DNA from: Saprospiraceae bacterium
GTDB lineage: Bacteria > Bacteroidota > Bacteroidia > Chitinophagales > Saprospiraceae
DNA length: 64,000 nt
Assembly (NCBI GenBank): GCA_028285545.1
Contig: JANQPA010000012.1
Location: 1 to 64,000 of the forward strand
Reading direction: 5' to 3'
The translations under genes and the position numbers were made by a program. The notes under the pieces were generated by a model. The model was not told the DNA's origin and made no database searches. It saw only the letters and a program-made list of their open reading frames with translations. Positions 45,205 to 54,371 of this stretch are shown here, in pieces (positions within the stretch are counted from its first letter, which is position 1; every line of letters begins with the position of its first letter).

Positions 45205-45957
45205 ATGAAAAAATTAGAAAATAAAGTTGCCATCATTACTGGTGCAAGTGGTGGTTTGGGAAAAGGAACTGCAATTGCCTACGCAAAAGCAGGAGCAAAT
45301 GTGGTCATCTGTGCCAGAAGGCTGGAAAAGCTCCAGGAAGTGGCAAAGATATGTGAAAAACAAGGTGTCAAAGCATTGCCCATTAAATGCGATGTAATGG
45401 TGCGAGAGGATTTAGAATACCTCATCGCTCAAACGGTTCAAACTTTCGGCAGGATAGATATTTTGGTAAACAATGCCATTTCTACGAAGCAAGGAGTTTC
45501 CATTATGGACCATACTGAGGAAATTTGGAATAACACAGTCGTAAGTGGTTTTGAAGCCGTTTGGCATTTGATGCGTCTTAGTTATCCGCACATGAAAGAA
45601 AGCGGCGGGAGAATCATCAATATTTCTTCTGGTGCAGCATTAATTGGTGCTCCTAAGTTTGGTGTGTATGCTGGAGTGAAAGCAGGGGTTCATGCAATAA
45701 CAATGGTTGCGGCAAGAGAATGGGGGCCCAATAAAATTACTTGTAACAGTATTATACCTATTTTTTATAGTGACCTCTCCAACAAATTATTTGATGAACA
45801 TGGAGAACAAATGATGATAGATATGATTCCCTTGGGCTACATTGGTGATGTTGATGAAGACATTGCTCCAGTAATGGTATTTATGGCTTCCGATGATTCA
45901 AAATATATCACAGGTCAATTAATCAAAGTTGATGGAGGGGGTGATATTCATTTTTAA
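45205..45957 (+). CDS. Short-chain dehydrogenase/reductase
   Basis: A 250-residue classical SDR. The NAD(P)-binding motif is TGASGGLGKG, followed by DILVNNAIS, the catalytic Ser in INISSGAAL and the Tyr-Lys pair in YAGVKAG. The C-terminal GQLIKVDGGGD is the usual SDR ending. The frame can be read back to a GTG at 45172, but the ATG at 45205 gives the canonical KVAIITGASGG spacing. Part of a same-strand group with an SRPBCC protein, another SDR and an AraC regulator. Substrate unknown. Confidence 0.88.
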   Translation: MKKLENKVAIITGASGGLGKGTAIAYAKAGANVVICARRLEKLQEVAKICEKQGVKALPIKCDVMVREDLEYLIAQTVQTFGRIDILVNNAISTKQGVSIMDHTEEIWNNTVVSGFEAVWHLMRLSYPHMKESGGRIINISSGAALIGAPKFGVYAGVKAGVHAITMVAAREWGPNKITCNSIIPIFYSDLSNKLFDEHGEQMMIDMIPLGYIGDVDEDIAPVMVFMASDDSKYITGQLIKVDGGGDIHF

Positions 45958-46009
45958 AATGCTTTCAATGCCTTCAAAACTTATCATTCACAATAAACAA
46001 ATTCAAAAT

Positions 46010-46498
46010 ATGGACACTAACAGTGAAAATGTCAGAGTGGAAAAAATAAGTGCTTCCCACAGAACCATTTACACAGACATTATCATTGATGCTACTCCGG
46101 AGCAAGTCTGGTCGGTTTTGACTGATACAACTTCTTACAAAAATTGGGCTGCTTTTTTAATAGACATTCAAGGGGAAATCAAGGACGGAAGAAAAATCAC
46201 CGCAGTTTTTCAAACCAATCCGAAAAAGAAGAAATTGACCACTATTGAACATACCATTTCCGTAGTCAATGGCAAAGAATTTTACTGGGCAGAAAAAGGT
46301 CCTGGAGGGATCAGAGATAATCATCATTTTAAAGTGGAATCGACAGGCGATGGTAAAACCAGGTTTATCCAATCTGATGAAATTATGAAAGGGATTACCT
46401 GGCTAGCAGGTGGTAACTTATCAAAAATGTATGCCGAAGGGTATCGGGCCTTTAATCGAAATCTAAAGGTAGAGGTGGAGCAGAGATTTAATAAGTAA
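46010..46498 (+). CDS. SRPBCC (START/Bet v1-like) domain protein
   Basis: A small ligand-binding helix-grip protein. TIYTDIIIDATPEQVWSVLT is the typical first strand and helix of the SRPBCC fold (polyketide cyclase/dehydrase type) and FWAEKGP-like and HHFKVESTGDGKTRF strands follow. The start is uncertain: ATGs at 45959, 45968 and 46010 are in frame; I chose 46010 because the earlier residues are not domain-like and the first would follow the upstream stop by 1 bp. 22 bp before the next SDR gene. Probably binds a hydrophobic small molecule. Confidence 0.75.
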   Translation: MDTNSENVRVEKISASHRTIYTDIIIDATPEQVWSVLTDTTSYKNWAAFLIDIQGEIKDGRKITAVFQTNPKKKKLTTIEHTISVVNGKEFYWAEKGPGGIRDNHHFKVESTGDGKTRFIQSDEIMKGITWLAGGNLSKMYAEGYRAFNRNLKVEVEQRFNK

Positions 46499-46520
46499 TG
46501 GATTTTAAAAATCGAATACC

Positions 46521-47429
46521 ATGAATTTTAAATTAAAAAATATCCCCTCTCAAAAGGGACGCATAGCCATCGTAACAGGCGCAAATAATGGCATAGGCTT
46601 TGAGACAACTCTGGCCATGGCAAATTATGACTTCAAAGTCATCATGGCCTGCCGAAATTTAGCAAAAGCTGAAAAAGCCAAATCCGATATTTTACAAAAA
46701 ATGCCTGATGCTGATTTGGATATTCTACAATTGGATTTGAGTGACTTGGAAAGTGTAAAGGCCTTTGCCAACAATTTCAAAAATAAATACAATCAGTTGG
46801 ATGTACTCATCAACAATGCTGGTGTTCTGATATATTCCGGCAAAAAAAATAAGGAAGGGATAGAATTACAGTTTGCCACCAACCATTTAGGGCATTTTTT
46901 ACTGACCAACTTATTACTTGAGCTGATGCCTGATAATTCTGCATCCCGTATCGTAGCATTAAGTAGTATCGCACACAAAGAGGCAAGGATTCATTTTGGC
47001 GATTTGAATTGTGAAACAACTGATGATAAAGGTGCGGCATATGGTCAGTCAAAACTGGCCAACCTCATGTTTGCTGATGAACTGAACCGCCGATTAAAAA
47101 AGAATAATAAAAAAATCATTGCCCTTGCAGTTCATCCGGGTGGTTCAGATTCAGGGCTTTTTGATGAAATGTCCAAAGTGATGTATTATACCTTTAAGAT
47201 TTTATCTCCTTTTATTTTACACTCCAATGCCTCAGCTGCTAAGCCCACACTTTTTGCCGCTTTAAGTCCTGAAGTGAAAGGCGGAGAATATTTTGGGCCA
47301 CAGGGCTTCATGGAATTCAGGGGAAAAGTAGGTGTTGCTAAACGCAGCGATTATTCCAAACGAGAAGATATTGCTCTAGAGCTATGGCAATTATCTGAGG
47401 AAATGACAGAACAATCATTTGAGGTCTAA
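46521..47429 (+). CDS. SDR-family oxidoreductase (retinol-dehydrogenase-like)
   Basis: A 302-residue short-chain dehydrogenase of the long, retinol dehydrogenase/WW-oxidoreductase-like type. TGANNGIGFETTLAMA binds NAD(P), then LDVLINNAGVL, FATNHLGHFLLTNLLL, the Ser in RIVALSSIAHK and the Tyr-Lys pair in YGQSKLANLMF. VHPGGSDSGLF is the usual block after the catalytic site. Located in the same-strand group between the SRPBCC and AraC genes. Substrate unknown. Confidence 0.87.
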   Translation: MNFKLKNIPSQKGRIAIVTGANNGIGFETTLAMANYDFKVIMACRNLAKAEKAKSDILQKMPDADLDILQLDLSDLESVKAFANNFKNKYNQLDVLINNAGVLIYSGKKNKEGIELQFATNHLGHFLLTNLLLELMPDNSASRIVALSSIAHKEARIHFGDLNCETTDDKGAAYGQSKLANLMFADELNRRLKKNNKKIIALAVHPGGSDSGLFDEMSKVMYYTFKILSPFILHSNASAAKPTLFAALSPEVKGGEYFGPQGFMEFRGKVGVAKRSDYSKREDIALELWQLSEEMTEQSFEV

Positions 47430-47452
47430 GATGCATTTTTTAAAAAAATAGT

Positions 47453-48388
47453 ATGTTTACTACTAATAACTACAATGGGATGAAGGAAATATTCCATATA
47501 GAAAGTATTTCGGATATGCATGATGTCTTCGGACTTTCAAAGCCTAAACATCCCTTAGTTTCAGTAATCCGATTTAAGAACACTCAAATCCAAGCAGAAT
47601 ATCATCACCTTCGTTGTGCCCTTGGCATGTACTGTATTTCTCATAAGAATGAAACTGAGGGTAGTATGAGGTATGGCCGTAATTCTTATGATTTTCGGGA
47701 AGGCTCCATGTTATTCATAAAGCCTGGGCAGGTAATTAGTTATGATGGCCATCAGTCTTCGGTAGAAGACCCAGGTTGGGCTTTATTATTTCATCCCGAT
47801 CTTATTAGGAAGGCTGAATTAGGTAAAACAATTGATGAATATTCTTTTTTCTCCTACGATATTACCGAAGCCTTGCATCTTTCTCATGATGAAAAACAAT
47901 CCCTGAATGAACTGGTAGCCAAAATTGAAAAAGAATACCAACAGAATATTGATCGCTACAGTCAAAAGTTAATTATTTCTAATATTGAGTTACTATTGGA
48001 TTACTGTACTCGATACTATGACCGCCAATTCTATACCCGTACCAATCTCAACAAGGATGTTTTGGCAAAATTTGAACAGCTACTAAAAGAGTATTATTCC
48101 AATGGAATCCAGTTAAGTATTGGCGTTCCCTCCGTGAACTATTGCGGAAAAGAACTAAATATGTCTCCCAAATATTTGAGTGATTTATTGAAAAAGGAAA
48201 CTGGGAAAAATGCTAAGGCTCATATCGATGATTTTTTGATCAATAAAGCTAAAAATCGCTTACTGGGATCTATGGAATCGGTGAGCGAAATCGCTTATGA
48301 TTTGGGATATGAATATTCTCAGCATTTTTCCAAAATATTTAAGTCAAAAACAGGGATGAGTCCGAGTGAATACCGGACGATAAATTAA
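47453..48388 (+). CDS. AraC-family transcriptional regulator
   Basis: A 311-residue regulator with an N-terminal cupin-like sensing region (about 30-130, with SMLFIKPGQVISYDGHQ) and a C-terminal AraC DNA-binding domain made of two helix-turn-helix units (YLSDLLKKETGKNAKAHI and VSEIAYDLGYEYSQHFSKIF, ending SPSEYRTIN). A second ATG ten codons in (MKEIFHIESI) is an equally good start. Last gene of the SDR/SRPBCC group, 23 bp after the second SDR, which it probably controls. Confidence 0.9.
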   Translation: MFTTNNYNGMKEIFHIESISDMHDVFGLSKPKHPLVSVIRFKNTQIQAEYHHLRCALGMYCISHKNETEGSMRYGRNSYDFREGSMLFIKPGQVISYDGHQSSVEDPGWALLFHPDLIRKAELGKTIDEYSFFSYDITEALHLSHDEKQSLNELVAKIEKEYQQNIDRYSQKLIISNIELLLDYCTRYYDRQFYTRTNLNKDVLAKFEQLLKEYYSNGIQLSIGVPSVNYCGKELNMSPKYLSDLLKKETGKNAKAHIDDFLINKAKNRLLGSMESVSEIAYDLGYEYSQHFSKIFKSKTGMSPSEYRTIN

Positions 48389-48390
48389 TT

Positions 48391-49482
48391 TCATTTTGGC
48401 TGCTGCTGAGTAACACAATGAATGGCACCTCCATCTTTCCATAATTCATTAACAATAATTCCAACGACTTTTCTTTCCGGATATAATCCTTGAATTATTG
48501 CATTAGCTTCTGAATCAGTAGATTCATTATAATTAGGAACGAGCACTACTTCATTCCCAACATAATAGTTCATGTAACTTCCTTCTGAATTGATGGCTAC
48601 AGGCAGCTCCACTCTGGTATACAATTCACCAAGAGCATTTTTAGCAGTGGATAATACTTCATACTCATTCGGAGAAAACATATATTCTTTAGCATGAGTT
48701 AAAAGGATATTACTTGGTGCAAATCTGGCAAATCCATCAATATGATAATCAGTAATATCTTGACCCGCTATTCCATCTAACCAAATAAAATTAGTAACGC
48801 CCAAATAGTGTTTAAAGAAAGTTTCTGCTTTTGTCTGCGTTAAGCCAGGATTTCTATTGTCATTCAAAATAGAACTTCTAGTTGCCATTAGGGTACCTTT
48901 CCCATCCACTTCAATGGAACCTCCTTCAAGTACCATGTTAACATCTATTTTTGAAACACCAATTGCATTGCTGACATGAGATGGAATTTGGTTATCATAG
49001 TGATAATCATGTTTTTCTCCCCATCCATTGAATTCCCAATTGGTAATCTTTAAATTGTCATTTTGATCGTAGACAAAAATAGGCCCGTTATCTCTAACCC
49101 AAACATCCTCTGTTCTTTCAATTAGAAAATCAATTTTACTCATATCCACACCGGCATCATTCAAAAGCTGAGTAATCCTATTTTTCTCTCTTTCATCATA
49201 AGCGATAATATGCACCATTTCTCCAGTATGTAGCGCTTTGGTCATATCGATCCATATTTGGTCATATCTGTTAGGTTGTTGTTGACCATAAGTGTATTTA
49301 TGGGGCCATTGCAACCAAGTACCCTCGTGTTCTGCTTCTTCACATGGCATTGTATAAGCTATGATATCATTTGGAGGTTCTATAGGTACTAGCATATCTT
49401 CAATTAAATTTTTCTGGCAACTTGTGGCAACTGTAATGTACAACAAGAAAAGGCTACTTAAATAAATCTTTTGGATGTTCAC
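48391..49482 (-). CDS. Agmatine deiminase / PPAD-family lipoprotein, second copy
   Basis: A 363-residue homologue of the protein at 19262-20581. Motifs: EGTWLQWPHKYTYG, DVWVRDNGPIFV, DYHIDGFARFAP and the C-terminal cysteine in DGGAIHCVTQQQP. The leader LYITVATSC gives a lipoprotein signal (C22), so it too acts outside the cytoplasm. The start codon is a GTG at 49482; no ATG gives the signal sequence. Convergent with the AraC gene (2-bp gap) and isolated from transport or catabolic genes, unlike the first copy. It may have another substrate, such as protein or peptide arginine. Confidence 0.85.
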   Translation of the reverse strand: MNIQKIYLSSLFLLYITVATSCQKNLIEDMLVPIEPPNDIIAYTMPCEEAEHEGTWLQWPHKYTYGQQQPNRYDQIWIDMTKALHTGEMVHIIAYDEREKNRITQLLNDAGVDMSKIDFLIERTEDVWVRDNGPIFVYDQNDNLKITNWEFNGWGEKHDYHYDNQIPSHVSNAIGVSKIDVNMVLEGGSIEVDGKGTLMATRSSILNDNRNPGLTQTKAETFFKHYLGVTNFIWLDGIAGQDITDYHIDGFARFAPSNILLTHAKEYMFSPNEYEVLSTAKNALGELYTRVELPVAINSEGSYMNYYVGNEVVLVPNYNESTDSEANAIIQGLYPERKVVGIIVNELWKDGGAIHCVTQQQPK

Positions 49483-49813
49483 AATTAATGGTTTTAGAGT
49501 ATGTTAAAAGAACTGATTGAAACGATAATTCAAATGTATTTCAACTATACCCATCGATAAAGATTTTTCCATCAAAGTAACTTTTTAGGGAGTACAAGAC
49601 TGAATTTTTGGATTTACCCCATAAATAATGTTTCGTTCCATAAATCAGCACTTTCATGGATTAGATTTATTTCTTTGAGGAGATCCTAATACTTTAGGGC
49701 TGGAATAAAAATTAATTTACATATGGCCCGTACGGGCCATATGTAAATTAACCCTTTTCCTGCCGCGGTAGGATAAGAGTTAATTACTATGTTACAGTGT
49801 ATTTAATCCTGTT
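49483..49813. other. Divergent intergenic region with large palindrome
   Basis: 331 bp between divergent genes. Besides the 40-bp palindrome annotated separately, 49758-49773 (TCCTGCCGCGGTAGGA) forms a second small hairpin with one G-U pair. Promoters for the lipoprotein and sensor kinase genes must be here but were not pinpointed. Confidence 0.5.
49712..49751. repeat. Perfect 40-bp palindrome with CCGTACGG core
   Basis: Twenty-base arms pair perfectly around the centre at 49731/49732; the core reads GGCCCGTACGGGCC. It lies about 60 bp upstream of the sensor kinase ATG in a divergent region, so it is not the terminator of either neighbour. An operator, a transcript-leader hairpin or an interspersed repeat are possible. 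Confidence 0.75.
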
Positions 49814-50794
49814 ATGAAAAAAAATATTGTTTATCATATTTTGTTTTGGCTCTTCATCTTTGGGATGATACTGGACTCTATGTTATATGACTATGATTTT
49901 GAAGAAGCCGCTTTATTTAGCCTTTTAGAATGCGGTATTAATGCTTTAATAGCTTATGCAAATCTGTTTTTTTTCATTCCAAAATTTCTGGAAAGAAAGG
50001 GCAATCTTATTTATATCCTAAGCATTATCGTTTTTTTCCTCCTCCTTTTTATTCCTTACTATCTATCCGATTTAGGGTATTATTTGTTAGACCCCCTGCC
50101 TCATAGAGTGATCATTTCCTTTACCATTAATTTTATCTCCTTAGTATTAATTTCTTTCCTGGTTTGGAAGCTTAGTAAATATGAATTAGAAAAAAAAAGA
50201 AGTTTAGCCTTAAGTAATGAGAAGTTAAAAGCTGAGTTGTTACTTTTAAAATCACAGGTGAGTCCTCATTTTTTATTCAATACTTTAAATAATATTTACT
50301 CTTTAAGTATTGAAAAACACGAGCATGCGCCCATAATGATTGAAAAGTTATCAGAAATTCTAAGATATCTGATTTATGAGGGCAAAAAAGAGGCGGTTTC
50401 ATTGGAAAAAGAAGCTGACTTAGTTAAAGAATATATAGACTTACAAAGGCTAAAAAAGATGAAGGGAGAGGAACAAATAAAGCTGACCATTGAAGGGATT
50501 GAACCTCATCATAAAATTGCGCCACTGATATTGGTTAATTTAGTGGAGAATTGCTTTAAACATAGTGATATAAACTATAACCCTAATGGTTTTTTGAGAA
50601 TCATGCTTAGTGTAAAGGAAAATGTTTTATGCTTTAAGACTGAAAATTCATTTCAACAAAACAAGAAAGATATCGGAATTGGATTAGCTAATATTCGAGA
50701 GCAGTTGAAACACAATTATCCAAAAGAGCATCAATTCAGCATTCAGAAAGAATTGACCACGTTTAAGGTGTCATTAACCATAAATTTATCATAA
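49814..50794 (+). CDS. LytS-type sensor histidine kinase
   Basis: A 326-residue membrane kinase of the HisKA-less His_kinase (PF06580)/HATPase type. Four transmembrane helices (residues about 6-26, 33-55, 65-88 and 98-118) lead to a short coiled coil, then the phosphoacceptor H152 in SQVSPHFLFNTLNNIY and an ATPase domain with LVNLVENCFKHS as N box and IGIGLANIREQL as G box. Its stop codon directly abuts the TTG start of the response regulator gene, so they form a coupled two-component system. Confidence 0.92.
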   Translation: MKKNIVYHILFWLFIFGMILDSMLYDYDFEEAALFSLLECGINALIAYANLFFFIPKFLERKGNLIYILSIIVFFLLLFIPYYLSDLGYYLLDPLPHRVIISFTINFISLVLISFLVWKLSKYELEKKRSLALSNEKLKAELLLLKSQVSPHFLFNTLNNIYSLSIEKHEHAPIMIEKLSEILRYLIYEGKKEAVSLEKEADLVKEYIDLQRLKKMKGEEQIKLTIEGIEPHHKIAPLILVNLVENCFKHSDINYNPNGFLRIMLSVKENVLCFKTENSFQQNKKDIGIGLANIREQLKHNYPKEHQFSIQKELTTFKVSLTINLS

Positions 50795-51526
50795 TTGGAA
50801 AAGTATAAATGCCTGATAGTCGAAGATGAGATTTTAGCACAAAATCTTTTGATAAATTACCTTTCAAAAATACCGAATATTGAGGTAGTCGGTACCTGCC
50901 AAACGGCTATGGAAGCTCTTTCTTTTTTTAAGAATACAACTGTTGATATACTGCTATTAGATATCCAGATGCCTGATTTAACGGGCATTGAATTATTACG
51001 AGCCATCCAGCATCCCCCTTTGACCATTTTGATTACTGCTTATTCAGAATATGCTATTGAAGGGTATGAATTAAACGTAGTAGATTATCTGTTAAAACCA
51101 GTAAAATTTGATCGTTTTTTTAAGGCTATCGCCAAAGTACTGGAATTATTAAATCTAAAAAACAACGAAAAAACAAGCACCGCATCAGACTTCGGCGTGG
51201 CACCTGATTACATTTTTGTGAAGTCAGACTATAAAGCCGTTAAAGTAAAGTTTGAAGAGATAATATATATTGAAGGCATGCAAAAATATGTGAAATTTAA
51301 ATGTAAAGACGCACAGATAATTTCTTTATTGAGCCTTTTAAAATTAGAAAAGATTCTGCCGACAAATGATTTCCTGCGAATTCAAAAATCATTTATCGCA
51401 AATTTGAATCACATTATTGGTATTGAGGGAAATCAATTAATTATGGCTAATAAAGACAAAATCCCCATTAGCAAATCCATTAAACCACAATTAATTCAAT
51501 TGCTAGATAAGAATGGACTCCTTTAG
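50795..51526 (+). CDS. LytTR-family response regulator
   Basis: A 243-residue regulator: a receiver domain with acidic pocket E10/D11 and phosphoacceptor D56 in DILLLDIQMPDLTG, and a LytTR DNA-binding domain (about 140-240, YIFVKSDYKAVKVKFEEI, IIYIEGMQKYVKF, FLRIQKSFIANLNHI). The start is a TTG immediately after the kinase stop; the first in-frame ATG would cut into the receiver domain. Partner of the upstream kinase; targets unknown, possibly including the neighbouring efflux genes. Confidence 0.92.
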   Translation: MEKYKCLIVEDEILAQNLLINYLSKIPNIEVVGTCQTAMEALSFFKNTTVDILLLDIQMPDLTGIELLRAIQHPPLTILITAYSEYAIEGYELNVVDYLLKPVKFDRFFKAIAKVLELLNLKNNEKTSTASDFGVAPDYIFVKSDYKAVKVKFEEIIYIEGMQKYVKFKCKDAQIISLLSLLKLEKILPTNDFLRIQKSFIANLNHIIGIEGNQLIMANKDKIPISKSIKPQLIQLLDKNGLL

Positions 51527-51730
51527 TTTATGACCAATTCAATATCCATGCGGCGCTCGTTACAAATATGTGTCAATTGCTTATAATACTAAGAATAAGT
51601 TTTATTTAGCAGCGGCTAAAACAGTATAATCTGTGTGCGCTAGCCTGTGTCAAAAAAAATGATTAAAATTATAAGGAATCAATGCACGACCCTACTAGGC
51701 ACCAAATAATTTATATTAAAAAATAAAACA

Positions 51731-52861
51731 TTGGACCTACTTAATACCTTACCACTTGCAGGAGCAATCCTAGGCATTTTTTTAGCTATCCTGGTGGCTG
51801 TGGGTAAAGGTGCCCACGGAAATAACAAAGCAGCTAAATTCACCTTGGTTATCATTGTGCTTCTGAACGTTCACAACCTCTTGGATGCATGGGTCTTTTA
51901 CAATCAAAATGCAGGTTGGCCCGGCTATGGGGTTTCTTTTTTGCATTACCACCTGATTGGAGTCTTGTTTTTACTTTATACCTATTTTTTATTTAAAATC
52001 AATGTGAATCTCAAGCTGTGGGGAAGTGTCATTATGCTATATACTATAATCAGGTGGGCTGTATTAATACCTTATGACTATTCAGAGATTGAAGAAATTC
52101 TGAGTGCCAGTGAAGTAACGGATGACGTATTGGGTTTTGTAGTTGATTATTACGTTTCATTACTTCTTAATATCGTTCTCCTTCTATTCACTTTTCTGAA
52201 AATAAAAAACCTAAAATTTTATGTTGAATTAAATCAACCCGAACGTATTAGTTATTTGTGGTTGAAAAATTTACTAATTATAGCCATTGTTGTTTATATC
52301 GCTATCTTTTTAAGTAGTATCATTTCAATATTCAATGAAGGACAATGGTTGTTTTTTATGCAGTTAGAATCTCTAATTGTAAGTCTATTCTGTTTTGCTA
52401 TTGCCTTTGCTGCCATCCGCTTTCCTGTTTTTGCTGTATATGGAGATTTTGATGACTTGCCTGTGGATGCAAAAGCCAAGTATGCTAATTCTTCTTTAAA
52501 AATTGAAGAGTCCGATCAATTATGGAAACAGATCACCGAAGTCATGGAGAAAGAAAAGGCCTACCTTAATCCGACCTTCCGATTGAACGACCTGGCAGAA
52601 AAAACAGGAGAGTCCCTTCACCATATTTCACAGCTTATTAATCAAAGACAGGGAATGAGTTTTTCAGATTTTGTGAATCAATATCGAGTACAAGAAGCAC
52701 AATCTTTGCTGCGTTCTCCTCGCGCCAATGAAATAACTATTCTTGCTATTGCTCTGGAAGTCGGATTTAATAGCAAGACCGCTTTTTATAATTCCTTTAA
52801 AAAAATTACTGGAAAGACACCTTCTGCTTTCAAAAAAGAATTAAACACCACTTCTTCATAA
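51731..52861 (+). CDS. Membrane-bound AraC-family regulator
   Basis: A 376-residue protein with about seven hydrophobic segments in the first 240 residues (LPLAGAILGIFLAILVAVGK onwards) and a C-terminal AraC helix-turn-helix domain (LNDLAEKTGESLHHISQLIN, and ILAIALEVGFNSKTAFYNSF followed by TGKTPSAFKK). This layout is common in Bacteroidota and links a membrane signal directly to transcription. The start is a TTG at 51731. It precedes the efflux operon by about 185 bp on the same strand and is a candidate regulator of it. Confidence 0.88.
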   Translation: MDLLNTLPLAGAILGIFLAILVAVGKGAHGNNKAAKFTLVIIVLLNVHNLLDAWVFYNQNAGWPGYGVSFLHYHLIGVLFLLYTYFLFKINVNLKLWGSVIMLYTIIRWAVLIPYDYSEIEEILSASEVTDDVLGFVVDYYVSLLLNIVLLLFTFLKIKNLKFYVELNQPERISYLWLKNLLIIAIVVYIAIFLSSIISIFNEGQWLFFMQLESLIVSLFCFAIAFAAIRFPVFAVYGDFDDLPVDAKAKYANSSLKIEESDQLWKQITEVMEKEKAYLNPTFRLNDLAEKTGESLHHISQLINQRQGMSFSDFVNQYRVQEAQSLLRSPRANEITILAIALEVGFNSKTAFYNSFKKITGKTPSAFKKELNTTSS

Positions 52862-53045
52862 GAAACTAATAATCAATCGTCTAAATCATTACTCGAGTTC
52901 CATCCTATAAAACAGGACACTTTCTTGTCCTTCTCTTTTGTCCCGAATTATAGGGAAGGGCGATCCAACCTGCTTTGTATCTCAAATTTGCAACCAAAAC
53001 AATTAAATCATGTTGCAAATAGATTTCAGATACAAACTTCCTCTA

Positions 53046-54347
53046 ATGAAAACGGTAATTATTACCCTCCTGGTTTTCTCAGGCATGAGGAACACTTTTG
53101 CCCAGCATTTGGACCTGGAAGGGTATCTTCAGTTATTGCAAGAAAAAAGTTTAGTTATTCAACAAAGTGCCAATCAAGTGGCAGCTTCCCATCAGGATGT
53201 TTTATCAGCCAGGGCAGCCCTAATGCCTACTGTAGCTGCTGAATTATCCTATCAGAGGGATTTTACCAAGAACTTTTTGTTTCTGAATGAAGAAGATCCA
53301 AGCGGTTTTTTTCCCGATAAATTCCGAACGAATTTCAATAATAATGTCAATGCAAGTGTAGTGGCAGAGCAAGCAATTTTCAATCCAACAGCTACTTCAA
53401 ACTACAAGCTCGCCAAACTGGCCAAAGAACTTAATCGGCTTAGGCATGAAGATTTGTCAAAAGACTTAGTCAATCAGGGAGCGCAGTTGTTCTGGCAAGC
53501 TGTTTTCACTAAAGAAAGTCTCCAAATTTTAGAAGAAAACAAGGCCTTGGCTGAAGCACAATGGCTCCAAACACGCGACCTTTTTGAGCAGGGTTATGCG
53601 AGCGAACTGCAAGTACGACAATCCGAATCCTTCTACAAAAGAAGCATCCCACAACTCCAATCTGCGCAAAACACTTATAAGATCCTATTGAATGAAATGA
53701 GGGCATTAGCCAGTTTGCCTCTCGATTATCCAATGGAATTACTTGGAGAAATTAATTTTTCACCAGAGGAGTGGCAAAGGGCCCTCACCATGGACACCAA
53801 CCTCATTCAAAACCCACAGATGCGATTACTTTTCCACCAGGTTCAAATGTTTGGGCAGCAAATTGAAACGGCAAAAGCTGCTCGCTACCCTGTCATAAAT
53901 ATCAATTTGGCTTATAATTTCAATGCCCAAGACAATGCATTCAAATTTGACAACAACAATAAATTATTATTTGGCCAACTCAATGTTCAGGTACCTATTT
54001 TTACTGGAGGATATAATGCTTCACAAATTCAAAAAGCAACAATCGAAAAAAGAAGTGTGCTACTAGAAATTCAGAATACGCGATTGCATCTACAAAAAGA
54101 TTTGAGCAATGCACAGCTTAACCTTGAAACAGCGCTCGAAAAAATTGCGGAAGAGACAGAAGCTATCCAGCTCAGCGAAAAGGAATTGGAAATAGCCGGT
54201 GAAAGCCAAAAATTAGGCTTACTAACTCCGGTAGAAATTAAAGAAATGCGACTGGGTTTAACCGAAGCCAAACTGCGCTTACTCAATGCTCATCTTGACT
54301 TGCGAATTGCCCGCCTTCAATTAGACAGGATCCTAGGAAAGAAATAA
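53046..54347 (+). CDS. TolC-family outer-membrane efflux protein
   Basis: A 433-residue outer-membrane channel component. The signal peptide (MKTVIITLLVFSGMRNTFAQ) supports the ATG at 53046 rather than the frame's earlier ATG at 53010. Two TolC repeats with long amphipathic coiled coils follow, e.g. LAEAQWLQTRDLFEQGYASE and the paired LGLLTPVEIKEMRLGLTEAK, plus barrel strands such as VNASVVAEQAIFNPTA and INLAYNFNAQ. First gene of a three-gene efflux operon with an adaptor (24-bp gap) and an RND pump. Confidence 0.9.
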   Translation: MKTVIITLLVFSGMRNTFAQHLDLEGYLQLLQEKSLVIQQSANQVAASHQDVLSARAALMPTVAAELSYQRDFTKNFLFLNEEDPSGFFPDKFRTNFNNNVNASVVAEQAIFNPTATSNYKLAKLAKELNRLRHEDLSKDLVNQGAQLFWQAVFTKESLQILEENKALAEAQWLQTRDLFEQGYASELQVRQSESFYKRSIPQLQSAQNTYKILLNEMRALASLPLDYPMELLGEINFSPEEWQRALTMDTNLIQNPQMRLLFHQVQMFGQQIETAKAARYPVININLAYNFNAQDNAFKFDNNNKLLFGQLNVQVPIFTGGYNASQIQKATIEKRSVLLEIQNTRLHLQKDLSNAQLNLETALEKIAEETEAIQLSEKELEIAGESQKLGLLTPVEIKEMRLGLTEAKLRLLNAHLDLRIARLQLDRILGKK

Positions 54348-54371
54348 TCAATCATTTAAAAAATCAGAAAA

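Noticed and set aside
52925-53242. A 105-codon frame in front of and overlapping the TolC gene
   Set aside because: It overlaps the signal-peptide-coding region of the TolC gene in another frame and has no domain or signal.
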